In this document: positions 1-11,500 of the stretch, one piece after another
Numbering within the stretch: position 1 is the stretch's first letter
How the letters are laid out: every line of letters starts with the position of its first letter
DNA from: a virus
DNA: 24,865 nt
Strand: one strand, 5' to 3'
Virus record (IMG/VR): IMGVR_UViG_3300010370_000229
Coordinates: 1-24,865 of that record
The notes under the pieces: generated by a model
What the model saw: the letters and a program-made list of their open reading frames with translations, nothing else
Told to the model about the DNA's origin: nothing
The model's database searches: none
Position numbers and translations under genes: made by a program

Positions 1-716
1 CCCCCGCCACCAACGACTCCCCAACCACCACCGCCGCCTCTGCCGCCGCTGCCAACAAAAACCTCCAAGTAATCGCCTGCATTCACTGAAAAACTTGTAG
101 TATTATACAAACCTGGGCTACCAATACCTCCTAAAGTATATGCATCCATTCCACCACCGCCACCACCAGCTCCCCAGGCGTGAGCTGTAATTGATGCTTT
201 AAAAGGCATTGTAACAGCAAACCGGCCAGTCTCACCAACAGCAGGACTTCTTGTGCTCCAAACTACCGGGCCAACATAGGCTTCACCGTATCTATTATTA
301 AAGGTTGTGATCTGCATTACATACTGCCTATACTCTGAAATCGTAACTGCTACTCCTGCAACATCCCCTCCATTGTAAGCATTAATGACTATGTCCATTG
401 TGCCGCCGCCGTGCCAGACAACTTGATTATATAATGGATTTTCTCTTACAATAGCGGAATCAAAACTATAAAGACCAATTGGTGCGCCTCCATTTATACT
501 CACTGAGCCATAATTATCTGCGGTGCCGGTTACATAATAATGGCCTTTCTGAAGTTCTATTTTCCGTCTAATAGTTATTGATTCTACTACAGACCTACCA
601 CTAGTCCAAGCAGCATATGTATTTTGAAATGAGCCCCAGCGCGGATCTGTTCTAGGCGTAAGTGCTTCACTACCTAATTGTATCTCGAATTCTCTTTTGA
701 TTATTTTTGAGGTCAT
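1..716 (-). CDS. Glycine-rich tail-fibre adhesin, 3' end cut by window edge
   Basis: Reading from the ATG at 716 gives 238 open codons that run off the window, so this is the N-terminal part of a longer protein. It begins MTSKIIKREFEIQLGSEA. Residues about 50-125 look like a beta-sandwich (motifs GHYYVTGTADNYG and GTMDIVINAYNGG). From about residue 180 it becomes glycine-rich (HAWGAGGGGGGMDAY, then VGSGGRGGGGGWG at the edge). Glycine-rich stretches of this type are known in phage receptor-binding tips, for example gp38-type adhesins of T-even phages, so host recognition is the likely role; this is inference. It starts 3 bases after the stop of the upstream fibre gene, so translation is probably coupled. 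No Shine-Dalgarno sequence is visible before the ATG. The DNA at 1-60 is very GC-rich compared with the rest of the window, as expected for glycine codons and possibly a swapped domain. Confidence 0.75.
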   Translation of the reverse strand, partial: MTSKIIKREFEIQLGSEALTPRTDPRWGSFQNTYAAWTSGRSVVESITIRRKIELQKGHYYVTGTADNYGSVSINGGAPIGLYSFDSAIVRENPLYNQVVWHGGGTMDIVINAYNGGDVAGVAVTISEYRQYVMQITTFNNRYGEAYVGPVVWSTRSPAVGETGRFAVTMPFKASITAHAWGAGGGGGGMDAYTLGGIGSPGLYNTTSFSVNAGDYLEVFVGSGGRGGGGGWGVVGGG

Positions 717-719
717 ACG

Positions 720-1835
720 TTAAGGAGTATATTTAAACCAAAGATCACCATTTTTTCCATCAAATTGCGTAGGGTCAGAAGTGCTCACGTATTTTCTACT
801 ACCATCCCAATAAGCGTTTTTAACCATAACAAAGTTAGTAGTCGCTATCTGTGAAGAATTTGAAGATATATAAGGACTAGGAGCAGTAGGGATTCCTATA
901 AATGCTGGACTCAATAAATCAGCCTTTAAGGCTAAATTTGCAACCAACGCTATATCAATCGCAGTGTTTACTGAATCCAATCTATTACTAAGATTGGAAA
1001 TATTTACGTTAGCCGCATTCACCCGAGCATTGGCTGCTGCTACATTAGCCAGCATTGCAGTTTCTACTGCAATAGTTTGATTTTGCCTTACTACCAGGTT
1101 GGCATTGATTACATTTAGATTAGCTGTGAGTGCAGTATCAATTGCACTGTTTATACTATTGACTCTGGCAATAGTGTCTCTGAGAGCAATTTGAGCATTT
1201 GCCGCTGTTAGATTTGCTCGTAATTGGCTCTCTTCACTGACTCTAACTGCAAGATTGGAGTTAATGATGTTTACGTTTGATGCCAAGTTTGTGTTGGCTC
1301 GAGATTGTAAAGCAGCTAGTTCGCTGTCAACATAAATTTTGGTAGGAATGCCAAGATTAGTTTCAGCGTTGCCAAGGATGTCAAATAAACCAGTTTGCCC
1401 GTTTAAGTGCAACACTCTGGTGCTTACGCCGTTAACATTGGCGAACAAACTGATATTACCAACATTGGCAGAATTGGTAATTTGAACATTACCATCTAGA
1501 TCTTTAAGCGCAAAATTGTAAGGACCAAATTGTATGTTTCCGGCAACATCAAGATTGCCTTGAATGTCGCTGCCAACAATTACCCAGGTATTTGCAGTAG
1601 TATAAGCCTTTAAATTATTAACACTGGTATCGAACCAAAGTTGCCCGTGTATTGGATTGGCTGGAGCACTTCCAAACGCAAAATTTTCTAATAGATGTAA
1701 GAAATTCTCATTGGTTTGATCGCCATAATTTTGAACTAACCGACCAAAAAGTGTTAGACTGGTACTAGTGGTATCTTTAGTGCCATCTAGTACAACAATA
1801 ACTGATCCATCGGTTTTATTTACAAAATATGACAT
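720..1835 (-). CDS. Tail-fibre protein with trimeric coiled-coil-like shaft
   Basis: This 371-residue protein looks like a phage fibre subunit. Residues 1-80 form a compact head (FVNKTDGS at 4-11, PIHGQLWFDT at 61-70) of a type I associate with fibre N-termini of aquatic phages. Residues 90-165 are short beta repeats (GNLDVAGN, GNVQIT). Residues about 170-305 are Ala/Asn/Leu-rich and look like a long trimeric coiled coil. It contains an internal duplication: residues 224-240 (SINSAIDTALTANL) match 285-301 (SVNTAIDIALVANL), 61 residues apart. Residues 306-337 carry the common fibre motif SP.F.G.PTAP followed by QIATTNFV. The C-terminus ends GDLWFKYTP. The start is supported by AGGA seven bases upstream. 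It lies 4 bases after the preceding stop, and the adhesin gene starts 3 bases after its own stop. It may be the shaft that carries that adhesin. The fibre assignment is firm; attachment site and partner are inferred. Confidence 0.82.
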   Translation of the reverse strand: MSYFVNKTDGSVIVVLDGTKDTTSTSLTLFGRLVQNYGDQTNENFLHLLENFAFGSAPANPIHGQLWFDTSVNNLKAYTTANTWVIVGSDIQGNLDVAGNIQFGPYNFALKDLDGNVQITNSANVGNISLFANVNGVSTRVLHLNGQTGLFDILGNAETNLGIPTKIYVDSELAALQSRANTNLASNVNIINSNLAVRVSEESQLRANLTAANAQIALRDTIARVNSINSAIDTALTANLNVINANLVVRQNQTIAVETAMLANVAAANARVNAANVNISNLSNRLDSVNTAIDIALVANLALKADLLSPAFIGIPTAPSPYISSNSSQIATTNFVMVKNAYWDGSRKYVSTSDPTQFDGKNGDLWFKYTP

Positions 1836-1839
1836 GGTA

Positions 1840-2544
1840 TTATCCTATGCTACTTAAATTTGTTAGTGTTTGAATTCTTACAGTGTAATCAATTTGAATT
1901 AGTCTATTCAAGCTTTTTTGCACAGGATGAAAAATAACATGTGTTAGTAATTTACCTGTTGTTGTTAGACCCGAGCTGCCGTCTGTGCTTCTTGCTTTGA
2001 GCCCAAGCTCATCAAATGTATAAGTATCTTCAAGATTTGTGCTATTATCAAACGCACTCTGACCGGCTGGTTCACCGTAATCTAGCAAGCAACTGATCAC
2101 AATGTCAGTGTACACACGACCAGGTACGTGTCTGATTTCCATTTTATTTCTAGTCGGATCAGCATTTAATGCGCTAGTATTATCCACTATTTTAGCAAAA
2201 GTTGGATTATATAGATTACTGTTGCTTGTGTTTATATTGGGCGGCAAATAGTTTATAATGCCAGTAGGATCCACACTGGTGCCACCGTTACCAAAATGCA
2301 TTTCGTAGATATAACTTTGTCCTTTGTTGGTAAGATTATACGCAATAGCTTCGCTTATATTCTCATAATGTATGGCATTTCGTTTATCTACGTAAACTTC
2401 GCCTGATTCAGGATCAAAAATTTTGATGTGCCCTTGTACGTGTATGCCACCAACTTCGTTGGGTTTAGCGGCATCTTTAGTAGAATCTTTTTGTAAATCG
2501 TCCATATTTTTATCCATATTACTATTTAGTTTGAGATCTGTCAT
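1840..2544 (-). CDS. Small virion protein of unknown role, between baseplate and fibre genes
   Basis: This 234-residue protein has no signal peptide or membrane segment. The first 30 residues are charged and look disordered (Lys/Asp/Asn-rich). An ordered core follows: GGIHVQGHIKIFDPESGEV at 32-50, then VDKRNAIHYENISEAIAYNL, and a C-terminal beta-rich part with LLTHVIFHPVQKSLNRLIQI at 199-218. I have the impression these motifs recur in structural genes of aquatic myoviruses, but I cannot name a family. Its ATG overlaps the stop of the giant gene as ATGA (2541-2544), a standard arrangement for coupled translation, and the fibre gene follows after 4 bases. T4 has gp8 (334 residues) downstream of gp7, so a wedge or fibre-connector role is possible by position, but I see no convincing gp8 similarity. 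Virion component: fairly likely. Exact role: unknown. Confidence 0.7.
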   Translation of the reverse strand: MTDLKLNSNMDKNMDDLQKDSTKDAAKPNEVGGIHVQGHIKIFDPESGEVYVDKRNAIHYENISEAIAYNLTNKGQSYIYEMHFGNGGTSVDPTGIINYLPPNINTSNSNLYNPTFAKIVDNTSALNADPTRNKMEIRHVPGRVYTDIVISCLLDYGEPAGQSAFDNSTNLEDTYTFDELGLKARSTDGSSGLTTTGKLLTHVIFHPVQKSLNRLIQIDYTVRIQTLTNLSSIG

Positions 2545-5500
2545 GGTATATAACTAGGCTCCGCTCTAATAAACTGTGCTCCTATAGTGGTACTATTTTG
2601 CAATGTTGTACTAAACTGTTCCCAAATATTGCTACGTAATATCGGAGTACTTGATAATACTACATTACCATTGGCAAAAACTGAGCCCAATACAGCCACC
2701 GTTACCACATTTGCAGTTGTGCTAGACACGCCTCCGGTAATACTTACCACGTTAACTCTTGTTCCTATATTTGACCCAGTTAAGAATGTGCCTGCAATGC
2801 TATCAACTGCTATCACATTGCCCGACGTGACTTTACCTAATACTCTGACATTTGCGGTGTTACCAACAAACTGTGTGATATAGTCACCAACATTGGCTGT
2901 AATGTTGGCACTTAGTGTTATTTTGTAAGTGACATTAGATGTTACTTTTACATTTCCTGACACTGTTGCTGGGCCAAATATTTGTGCGTTTGGTATCAAC
3001 TGTATGATGGTGCTATCTGATACTGTGTTACCTTGTAAAATAATATTTGCGGGTCCGGTACCATCAACTCCTCTACGCAACTGTCTTAGAGAATTAAGTT
3101 TGATTAATTGTATGTTTGCACTGTTTATGTAGGCATTTGCATTTGCATAAACGTTGCCCTTAGTAAGATACACATTACTGTTTACTGAAATCAATGTGTT
3201 AACTGGTATATTGGTATTTGCAGTCCAAGGTAGCGCAGTAGACAGTTTTGCGAAATCATATTTTTGATAATATTGTATTTTTTCACCGTTTACAAATATT
3301 TCACCTGGTTTTCCTAAAGTAGGATTTGGAGTGGGTAGAACATTGGCATTTGTAACTAGTATTTCGCTGTCCAACAATTCAAGATTAGCAGATAACGTGG
3401 TAGTGGAATTGGCACTTATTCTTGTATACACTAAATTTCCACTCATTGGTTTAAATACTCTAAAACCGTATGTGGCCGTATTACCAACTGTGTTACCAAA
3501 CACACGCATTTCTAATGCATCATACAATCTTCCTGGTAATAATTCTTCAGGTGCATGGCTAGAATAAGCATCTACGTATGCACCACCAACAATGTTAATG
3601 TCTTGAGGTCTAATACCTAGATTGCTATCTAAATATGTGCTGTACACATTACTATCTAAAATATCTTTGAGATCTAGGTAACTTATTTTTACGTCAACAT
3701 TACCGCCAGGATTTATTTCAGCAATATTTGCTGTAATTGTTGTTCCGTTGATAGTGACCAAATTACCTGTTGACACATCAAACGAAGGTGTTGAATAAAT
3801 TATTGAAAGATATTGGGAGTTAACTACAGATTGTAATATGTAAGCATTTGCTGTATTATTAGCCTGAGTAATCCAATCTCCTACATTTGCAGTTACAGGA
3901 TTGTCTAATAATATTTTCCAGGTAGTTTCCACTGGCTGACCAGTAAGTGTCATTGAATCTCTATTTACACTAATAATGCTAAAGTAGCCATTGTTTTGAA
4001 AAGCAAACGGTACGTTTGCTTCAATTCGAATACTTTGATCCAACTCGAATCCTGCGTTGACAAAATCAAAAGCTGCAATGTTACCACTGTCAATTGTCAG
4101 ACCTTCATAACTGAATGATAAAATATTGCTAGAGACTTCAAACGCATTGGCTCTAAAACCTGGACCTTGTAAATAATTACCTGGATAACCTACTCCATTG
4201 ACCAATTGACTTAAATTCTTGCCTGCCATGCCAAGTTCGGGCTGATAATATGCCACTATTCTATCTAATGCATTCAATAAAACATTGCCACTGTCAATGC
4301 GACTGTATCTAGTGAAGTCAAATATAGATTGACTACTGATATTAGCATTTGTTGCCAAAAACGCTTGATTGTTATAAACAATAATATTTCCAGAGGTTAT
4401 GTAAACATTGGATTTGTCAACTGTTGTGTTTCCTGCAACTACAAGGGTATTGCCGTAAGCTGTGTTAGGTTGCCACACAACAAGATTGCTGGTGTAATCT
4501 AATCTATCAAATTTGAGAACTGTATCAATACTTCTAACCAAGTTGTAACTCAAATAACTTAAACTTAAATTTCCTGCAGGAGCATAGTATTCGTTTTTCA
4601 ACAAAGGATAGGCAGTGGCACCCACCCCGTCACCATTGATAAACACATTGGGTGTTGAGGTATAACCGGATCCAGAACTTACCACTGTTATACCACTGAT
4701 TTTTCCGTTGGCAAACAGAGTTGTGACTGCTGCTGCGCCGCTACCGCCACCTCCTCTTATCTCTACATTTGGCGGAAGAATATAATTTAGGCCAATATTG
4801 CCAATAATGTAATCAGTAATTTTAAATTTATAATTGTTTGCCCAATCTGAGTAGAGTTCATTGGAGAATAACTCTGCGTCTGCAGGATCATTGATATTGG
4901 GACTCTTGTAAACTCTAGAACCACTATCATAAGCACTAGGCAAATCAAAATCTGTCCAATCACCGTAGGCAACATCTTGTTTTCTATAAACAGGCACGTA
5001 TTCTCTTACAATAGTTCTATAAGGCTTGACTTCGGCAATATAATCATTGTAAAAATTTTGATTATCTCTAACATAACTAGGAAATTCTTCTAGTTCTCTA
5101 ATACTGTGCAACACATCAATAAAGCTGGTCTTAAACACCCAGTCTGGATTTTTTTGTTCAGCAAAAATGTAGTTGATAATGGTTAAAAACAAATTATTAA
5201 ATTCAACGCTTAAATTTTCTGTTAAAATTTCTCGATATACGCTGTCATATATGTTTTGAAGTTCTAATACGGGTTGAGAGTCGTAAGCCACAGAATCATA
5301 AACAACACTATCATATCCAGCACCGACTGATACATCGTAAACTGTAGAATTAATTTCTAATGTACCGTTTTGTGCAGCTATCAGCTCCAATGTAAAATCT
5401 GGCAAAACTTCATACAGCAACCAGGTGCCTTGCCCACCATCTAAAACTTTGATGTAGTCGTTGACATCCGGAGTCAATGCTTGTATGTCACTGTAAATAT

Positions 5501-8500
5501 TGACTGTGTAATTTATGTCTTTACCAACTTGGAAAGTGTCGGCATACCAATCTTTTGGAGTCCAAAAAAGTGAGGTTTTGTAACTTTGTAATTTAAATAT
5601 TTCAAAAGTTTGAGTATTTGAATTAAAACTATAGATACTCCATCTACCCTCATAAGTTGAATCGGATGTAACTAAAACTTTATATCCATTAGCAAATGAT
5701 TCAATATCTAAATAAGTTAGATCAGCAACGTTGTTGGTCTGTGTATCAAATCCTGAACTAGGCAAAGGATCTGATAGGTACAATGTCGATGGAGTTCTGA
5801 TTAAAAGAATTGGATATTGTTTCAAAACACCATTGAGAGTTTCTATATAGTTTTGTAGTGCTACCAATCTGTTTACCAACAAACTTTGTCTAGGTATAGT
5901 CAATATGCCCAATTTATTTTGAGCTGGTAGTTGCGGATCAGGTACATTCAAACCGCGACTATCAAATCCACTTAAACTGTCTCTCAGTTTCGTAATTACT
6001 CTCAAAGGAATATTGGCAGCACCAGCTCCCTGTTGTACCAATTGCCATTCGTTGTGTAATGAATTTGTGTTTCTTACACTAGCTATATTCAAATGTATTG
6101 CTACATCGTTGCCACTCAAACTTTCATTTACATTATAAACAGCAACAGCATTAGTGTTTAATAATGCAATGTAAGGAATGTCTTGATCTTTTGGATTAGC
6201 GATGAGAGATTCTAATGCGCTAACGCTGAGAGTTCTTTTGGCTCTGTTGACGTCTACAGAAGTCTTGCCAAACACCCAGTAATAATATTTTTGACTAATA
6301 ATTCCTGTGTCTGGGTCAACTAAAGTCACTGAAGTGTAGGCAGAATTGTCAGGATATCTAGGAATTCCATCACCTACTGCATCGGCGTACTGACTAGGTA
6401 AAAATTCGCTTTCTACCCATTCATAAACTATAACACTACTGCCAGGAAATAAGCTTCCCCAATTTTTTGCTCTGTATTGTATTGATCCTTGTTCGTAATC
6501 TATAAAACTTAGACTAGATAGATTCAACCACGTTTTTCCTACCTGACGATCTGACCAGTAAAAATTACTATTGTTTATGGTGTCTGATCTGCTGGATTGA
6601 TTATAACTAGCAGGATCATATTCTTCTTTGAAATCTAGCTCTTGATCAGCTATGCCAAGTAGTTTTCCTTTGACAGGATCTAAGTAATCAAAAAAATCAA
6701 TTATAGTTTCGTTTTTAGTGTTGTATATAAACGAACTAGCTACTGCGCCTATATCTACTCTTGGTTCTTTCCTACGTATCAGTGACCATCCAGATTTTGA
6801 ATTTTGATTGTAGTAAAAATAGATACTGCCGCCTTCATTCACTATGTCAAAATCATTCGATACACCTACTGTTAAAAATTCTCCTCTCAGTGCAATAGCA
6901 GCACCAAAATTAAATCCGGTTGCTAATTCTGGTCCATAAAGTTTCTGTGAATAAGCGTATAGTGCAGGATTGTCTACATCTTCAAATGGGTTCTGCATAA
7001 GATTGTAAATGTAAACGCCACCAGCATCTAATATTAATTGAACAAACTTTGTACCAGTGCCATCAAAAGTGGTGGCACTGCCTTGTTCGAAGTCAAACGT
7101 GGTAGGAATAGCAACATCAGCACCATTGCTTCCTATTACAAGAGTATTGGTAGTTTGATCCACAGACAATGCAGTTCCAAAAATTTCGCCTGTGCTCTCT
7201 GGATGCTTGATTATTTGTACGTATTTGTATTGTTGTATGCCAAGATCAAATAATGCAGTTCCTCCGGAGTTTCCATTTACTATAGTGAGTTTATTGGCTG
7301 CTACAACTACATCGCTGATAATTTTGAGTTTATTGTTCACAGCCTCGGCAGTGACACCCGGAATGTTGGCAGAATTAATATTATTAATAACCGAAGTCAA
7401 TGAAGTTCCAGTAAACGCAACAATGATGTTATTGATTGAAAGACTATGACCTACTGTCACAGTAGGATTGGTTACAGTGCCAGTAACTACTCCATACAAC
7501 CTGCCAATGTTTAAATATCTTGTTACTAAACCAGTGGTGTATGAAGTTTCTTTGTAATTGGGACTTGTGATATAGATATTACATCCGCTGTTACACATCA
7601 CAAGATCGGCACCAAATCTTGCACCTTCTACTCCCAATGCTTCTGGATTAATTGTTTGATCAAAAATTATACCATTTGTTTCAAATCTTAGAACGTTTCC
7701 TGGCAACAAAGGATCAATACCTGGATCACCATACTGAATTGAATTTGAGCCAATTATTGTATACTGAGGGGTTACACCTTCAGGAGCATTTGTTATGTCA
7801 TAAATTAATTCATTGTTTAAATAGACTCTGTAAACAGTGCCAAAGTTATAAGGCAGTGTAAAGGTGTTAGTGATACCATTAGTTATTATTTCAGTGACAG
7901 TCACGTGCCAAGTGTCAACTGAACCAGATGCAGAAACTCCGTCAACAGTTGTATTACTGGCACCAACAGCAAAAATATACCCATCGGCACTGCACGAAAC
8001 AGCGGATCCGTAGTATGAATTTGCTGCACCTGTTGCTGTGCTTATAAAATTATATCTATTATTTCTTCTTAAGATATTGATTTCTAAGCCCACAGCTGGA
8101 GCTGTTCCAAATACCAAATTGGTTGCAGTGCCAACCGTGTTCACTGTGATTGTAATATCATTTGCCGGACTAGCTCCGCCAACGTTGGTACCAAGAATTG
8201 TCAAGGTGTCGGCCGCTGTGTATCCTGTGCCTGCGTTTTGCGTTGTCACTGTATATACACCGCCAGTTTTTTCTACAAAAAACACAGCGCCTGATCCTGT
8301 GCCACCAGAGGCAGAGATTCCGTAATAGCTGTTTGTGCCACTAGCGGCGGTTCCTGAGGTGCTAAATGAACCGATCGCTTGACTAGCACTGGACAAAGTA
8401 TAATCTACATAAGGAAAATACTGAGATATCAACGCAGGTACACTGACTATGAAGTCAATTGGTCTGCTTGCTGGCGAAGCCAATGTGTATGTAGTTGCGC

Positions 8501-11500
8501 CTGAGGTTGTAATTATTTGTACTTCGTTGGCACGTGGATATTCAAAAGCATAACAGTAGACCTTATCTGTGCCCGGAGATCCTACATATAGATATTTGGC
8601 ATCGTCGGACATTGCAATGCTTGCGCCAAATTGATCATCGGCTGCTGGCGTATCGTTGGCCAAAATTTGAATCAGAATCTGATTCTCAAAAATGTAGACC
8701 ACGCCACCAGTGGCACTGTCGGGTGCACCTACTGCAACATAACTTACGCCGTCTACTGTTGCAGTGGCCAAGGTTTTTCCGAAACTATCAAGATTAACAT
8801 TGTTACCGGACAAAAATCCATATGAATCCCATCCGTTGTTTATATTTCTTGCAAACACACTAACACGACCTCGACCACTGTCAGGAGCTCCGCCTATTAA
8901 AAACAAAGCCTTACTATCAAATGCTACCGATCTACCAAAATGGTCGTTGCCTGAATATTGACTTTCGCCTAGTTGAATTTTAGCTTCAAACTCCCAAGGA
9001 TCAGTTTTTCTATAAACACCCCAGTTGTATTCACCATCTAAATTATTAACCCACACTGTGTCATTGGGAATGTATCCATTAAACGGAACGTTACTTACTA
9101 ACTCTATTGGTGTTTCGAATACCGCACTTTGTAATTTGTAAAGTATGCCGCCATTGCTTATAACTGCTTCATTGTCAATTAATTCTTGTAAATTTGATGT
9201 GATAGTAATTAAAAATCTTTCGCTGTCAATTACGTGATCAACCTTGTATATGCCATCGTATCTATCATCAAAATTCTTTAAAACAACCAGATCATTGACT
9301 GCTAGGCCGTGATCGGCATTCATAACCAATTCTGCTTGAAAGTTCACATTGTATCTTAAAATAAACGGAACTCCGGGAACGTTAGTGGCTCTGTAGACAT
9401 TCCAATGATTATTTAAATCTCTGGCAGTCCAAATATTAAAGCCTGAACCAATATTTTGTATTATGTTTTGCGTATCTGTTGGAGATTGTATATCAAAGAT
9501 CAAAGCATCTACATCATCCAAATTAGCGTACCCTGCCACAGGCAATGGTTTAAGTTCAGCTGGCTCACTGTTAGATTCAACCCTCAAGAAATCAGGATTG
9601 AACATCATGTTAGTTTTGTATATATCAGACTCACTGAAGGATTTAATATCAATCTGTTTTGTTGATGCTGCCGACACCAATTGAAAAACTGCCGGGTTAT
9701 TATCAAACTCTGCATCTGACAAAATAAATTCTATGAACTGATTAATGTCATTGGATCCGTACTCGCCTACTCTAATTGCCCAGTTTTCAAAAACTGATAA
9801 CGGGTTTGTATCCAAATTGTTAAACCGAGCTCCTTTAAGGGCATCAATGGCATTCATTGACCCGCCCTGTTTTATAAGTCCTTGATAAAATTTACTTTGT
9901 GTTGTGACATCAATTCCTAAGTTTGTAAAATATTGTCTTGGCCTAAACCCTATCAAGCCATTACTATAAAGTTGAATTTGTTCGTTTAATGGTTGATCAT
10001 TTATATCATAAAAACGCAAAGATTCGCTTGCATTGCTAGCTAGATTGTTGATTACACCAGTTTTAACTTCGTCTTGATTTAATAGTTGCCAACTGTTTAC
10101 TTGAAATGTATCTGCTGCACTGACGTTATCTAATGCTGCATATATTCTTTCTTTGTAATTTATCAAGTCGCCTTTTAAATAATCTACTCCTGTTTGCCAT
10201 TCAGGTATTTCTTCACTGCTGTACAAATACCCAGGTAACTCAAGACTTCCGTTCCATTGATTAGTTTTAGCTCCGTTTATTTTTATCCTAAACTGTCTAT
10301 TGCCAGATTCTGGTTGATAAATTATATCTCTAAAAGCAGTGATGTTGTCTAAAAGCAGTAGGTGTTCGTACTGAACTAAATTAAATTCTGCTAGTCCAAT
10401 AGTCTGATTTGAAAATGCTTTGATAGAAAATTGACCACTGTCTCTCACAACAGTAAAACTATTTTTCTTGATAGGCAAATAATTAATGTCTATTATTCTA
10501 CTGCCTTGGGTAGTATTAGTGATTTCGTCTACCACTGCTGATGTATTGAATATTTTTAATTCATTAGATATTGGACTCAATACAATAATATTTCCTATCT
10601 TCCATCCTTGGCTGGTCCAATGTAAAAATTCTTTGGCACTTAGAACCCAATTTTTAATTTCATTCAGTTGATTTTCTTTGTCCTCAAAAATAAATCCTAA
10701 TGAATTAAGATATCTTTGATAACTAACCAAAAAATCAACGACTTGTTGTACTGTATTAAACTCGAATCCGTAAGGCACAAGTTGAATCACATTACGTGCG
10801 TCTTTAAAGATAGTGGCTCTTTTTCCGCTGGCACTGATAGTGTATGCATTGTTGTTAGGCAAACTAGGAATAATTTTAAAGTAAGGATCATTGAGATTAT
10901 AGCCGCTCACAGTGTATCCGTTGACCGATTTTTCTATAATAACTGCAGAATAAACAACTTTTGCTGCAGGCGCCCCTTTATACAGGCTTATTGAATAATT
11001 TTCATCAGGAATAAGCACACTGTCATTGATACTACTTGGACTAATTTGTTCTGCTAATAATTCAACAAAGTTTTTATCAGAATATCCAGCCATTTTATAA
11101 GAAAGTTGCACTGATAATTTGGTCAAATTATTTTTAATAACGGTACTTGCGTCTGCAACACCATTGTTTTTAATTAAATCTCGTATCCAATTTATATAAC
11201 CTGCACTTCTAGTCACCGTACCGTCGTCGGCAATATAACCATTTACTCTAATCGTGCTTGGTTGCAAATGTTTCCTTGAGTTGGTGTCAAAAAACTGTCC
11301 TAACACTGCGTCTCGTTGATATTTTTTGACATCGGCCATTATAGAAAAATATACAGCTGGTTTTGCTATAGCCAGAGCATATTGCATGGCAAATGCAAAA
11401 TCACTGCTACGTCGCCAAGCTAATTCTGTTGGGCCAATATCTCCTACTGAGTAACTGGTATTGGCTTTGCTACTGTCAAAATCTGTAACCAAAAACTCCG

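Noticed and set aside
1-60. GC-rich cytosine-rich stretch as a separate repeat or regulatory element
   Set aside because: It is explained by glycine codons of the adhesin read on the minus strand.
1840-2544. Assignment of the 234-residue protein as gp8
   Set aside because: Only the gene order suggests it; length (234 versus 334) and visible motifs do not support the name.
2587-2883. Plus-strand ORFs such as 2587-2883, 8038-8325 and 13828-14133
   Set aside because: They lie wholly inside well-supported minus-strand genes, have biased hydrophobic or low-complexity translations typical of antisense frames, and show no recognisable domain.
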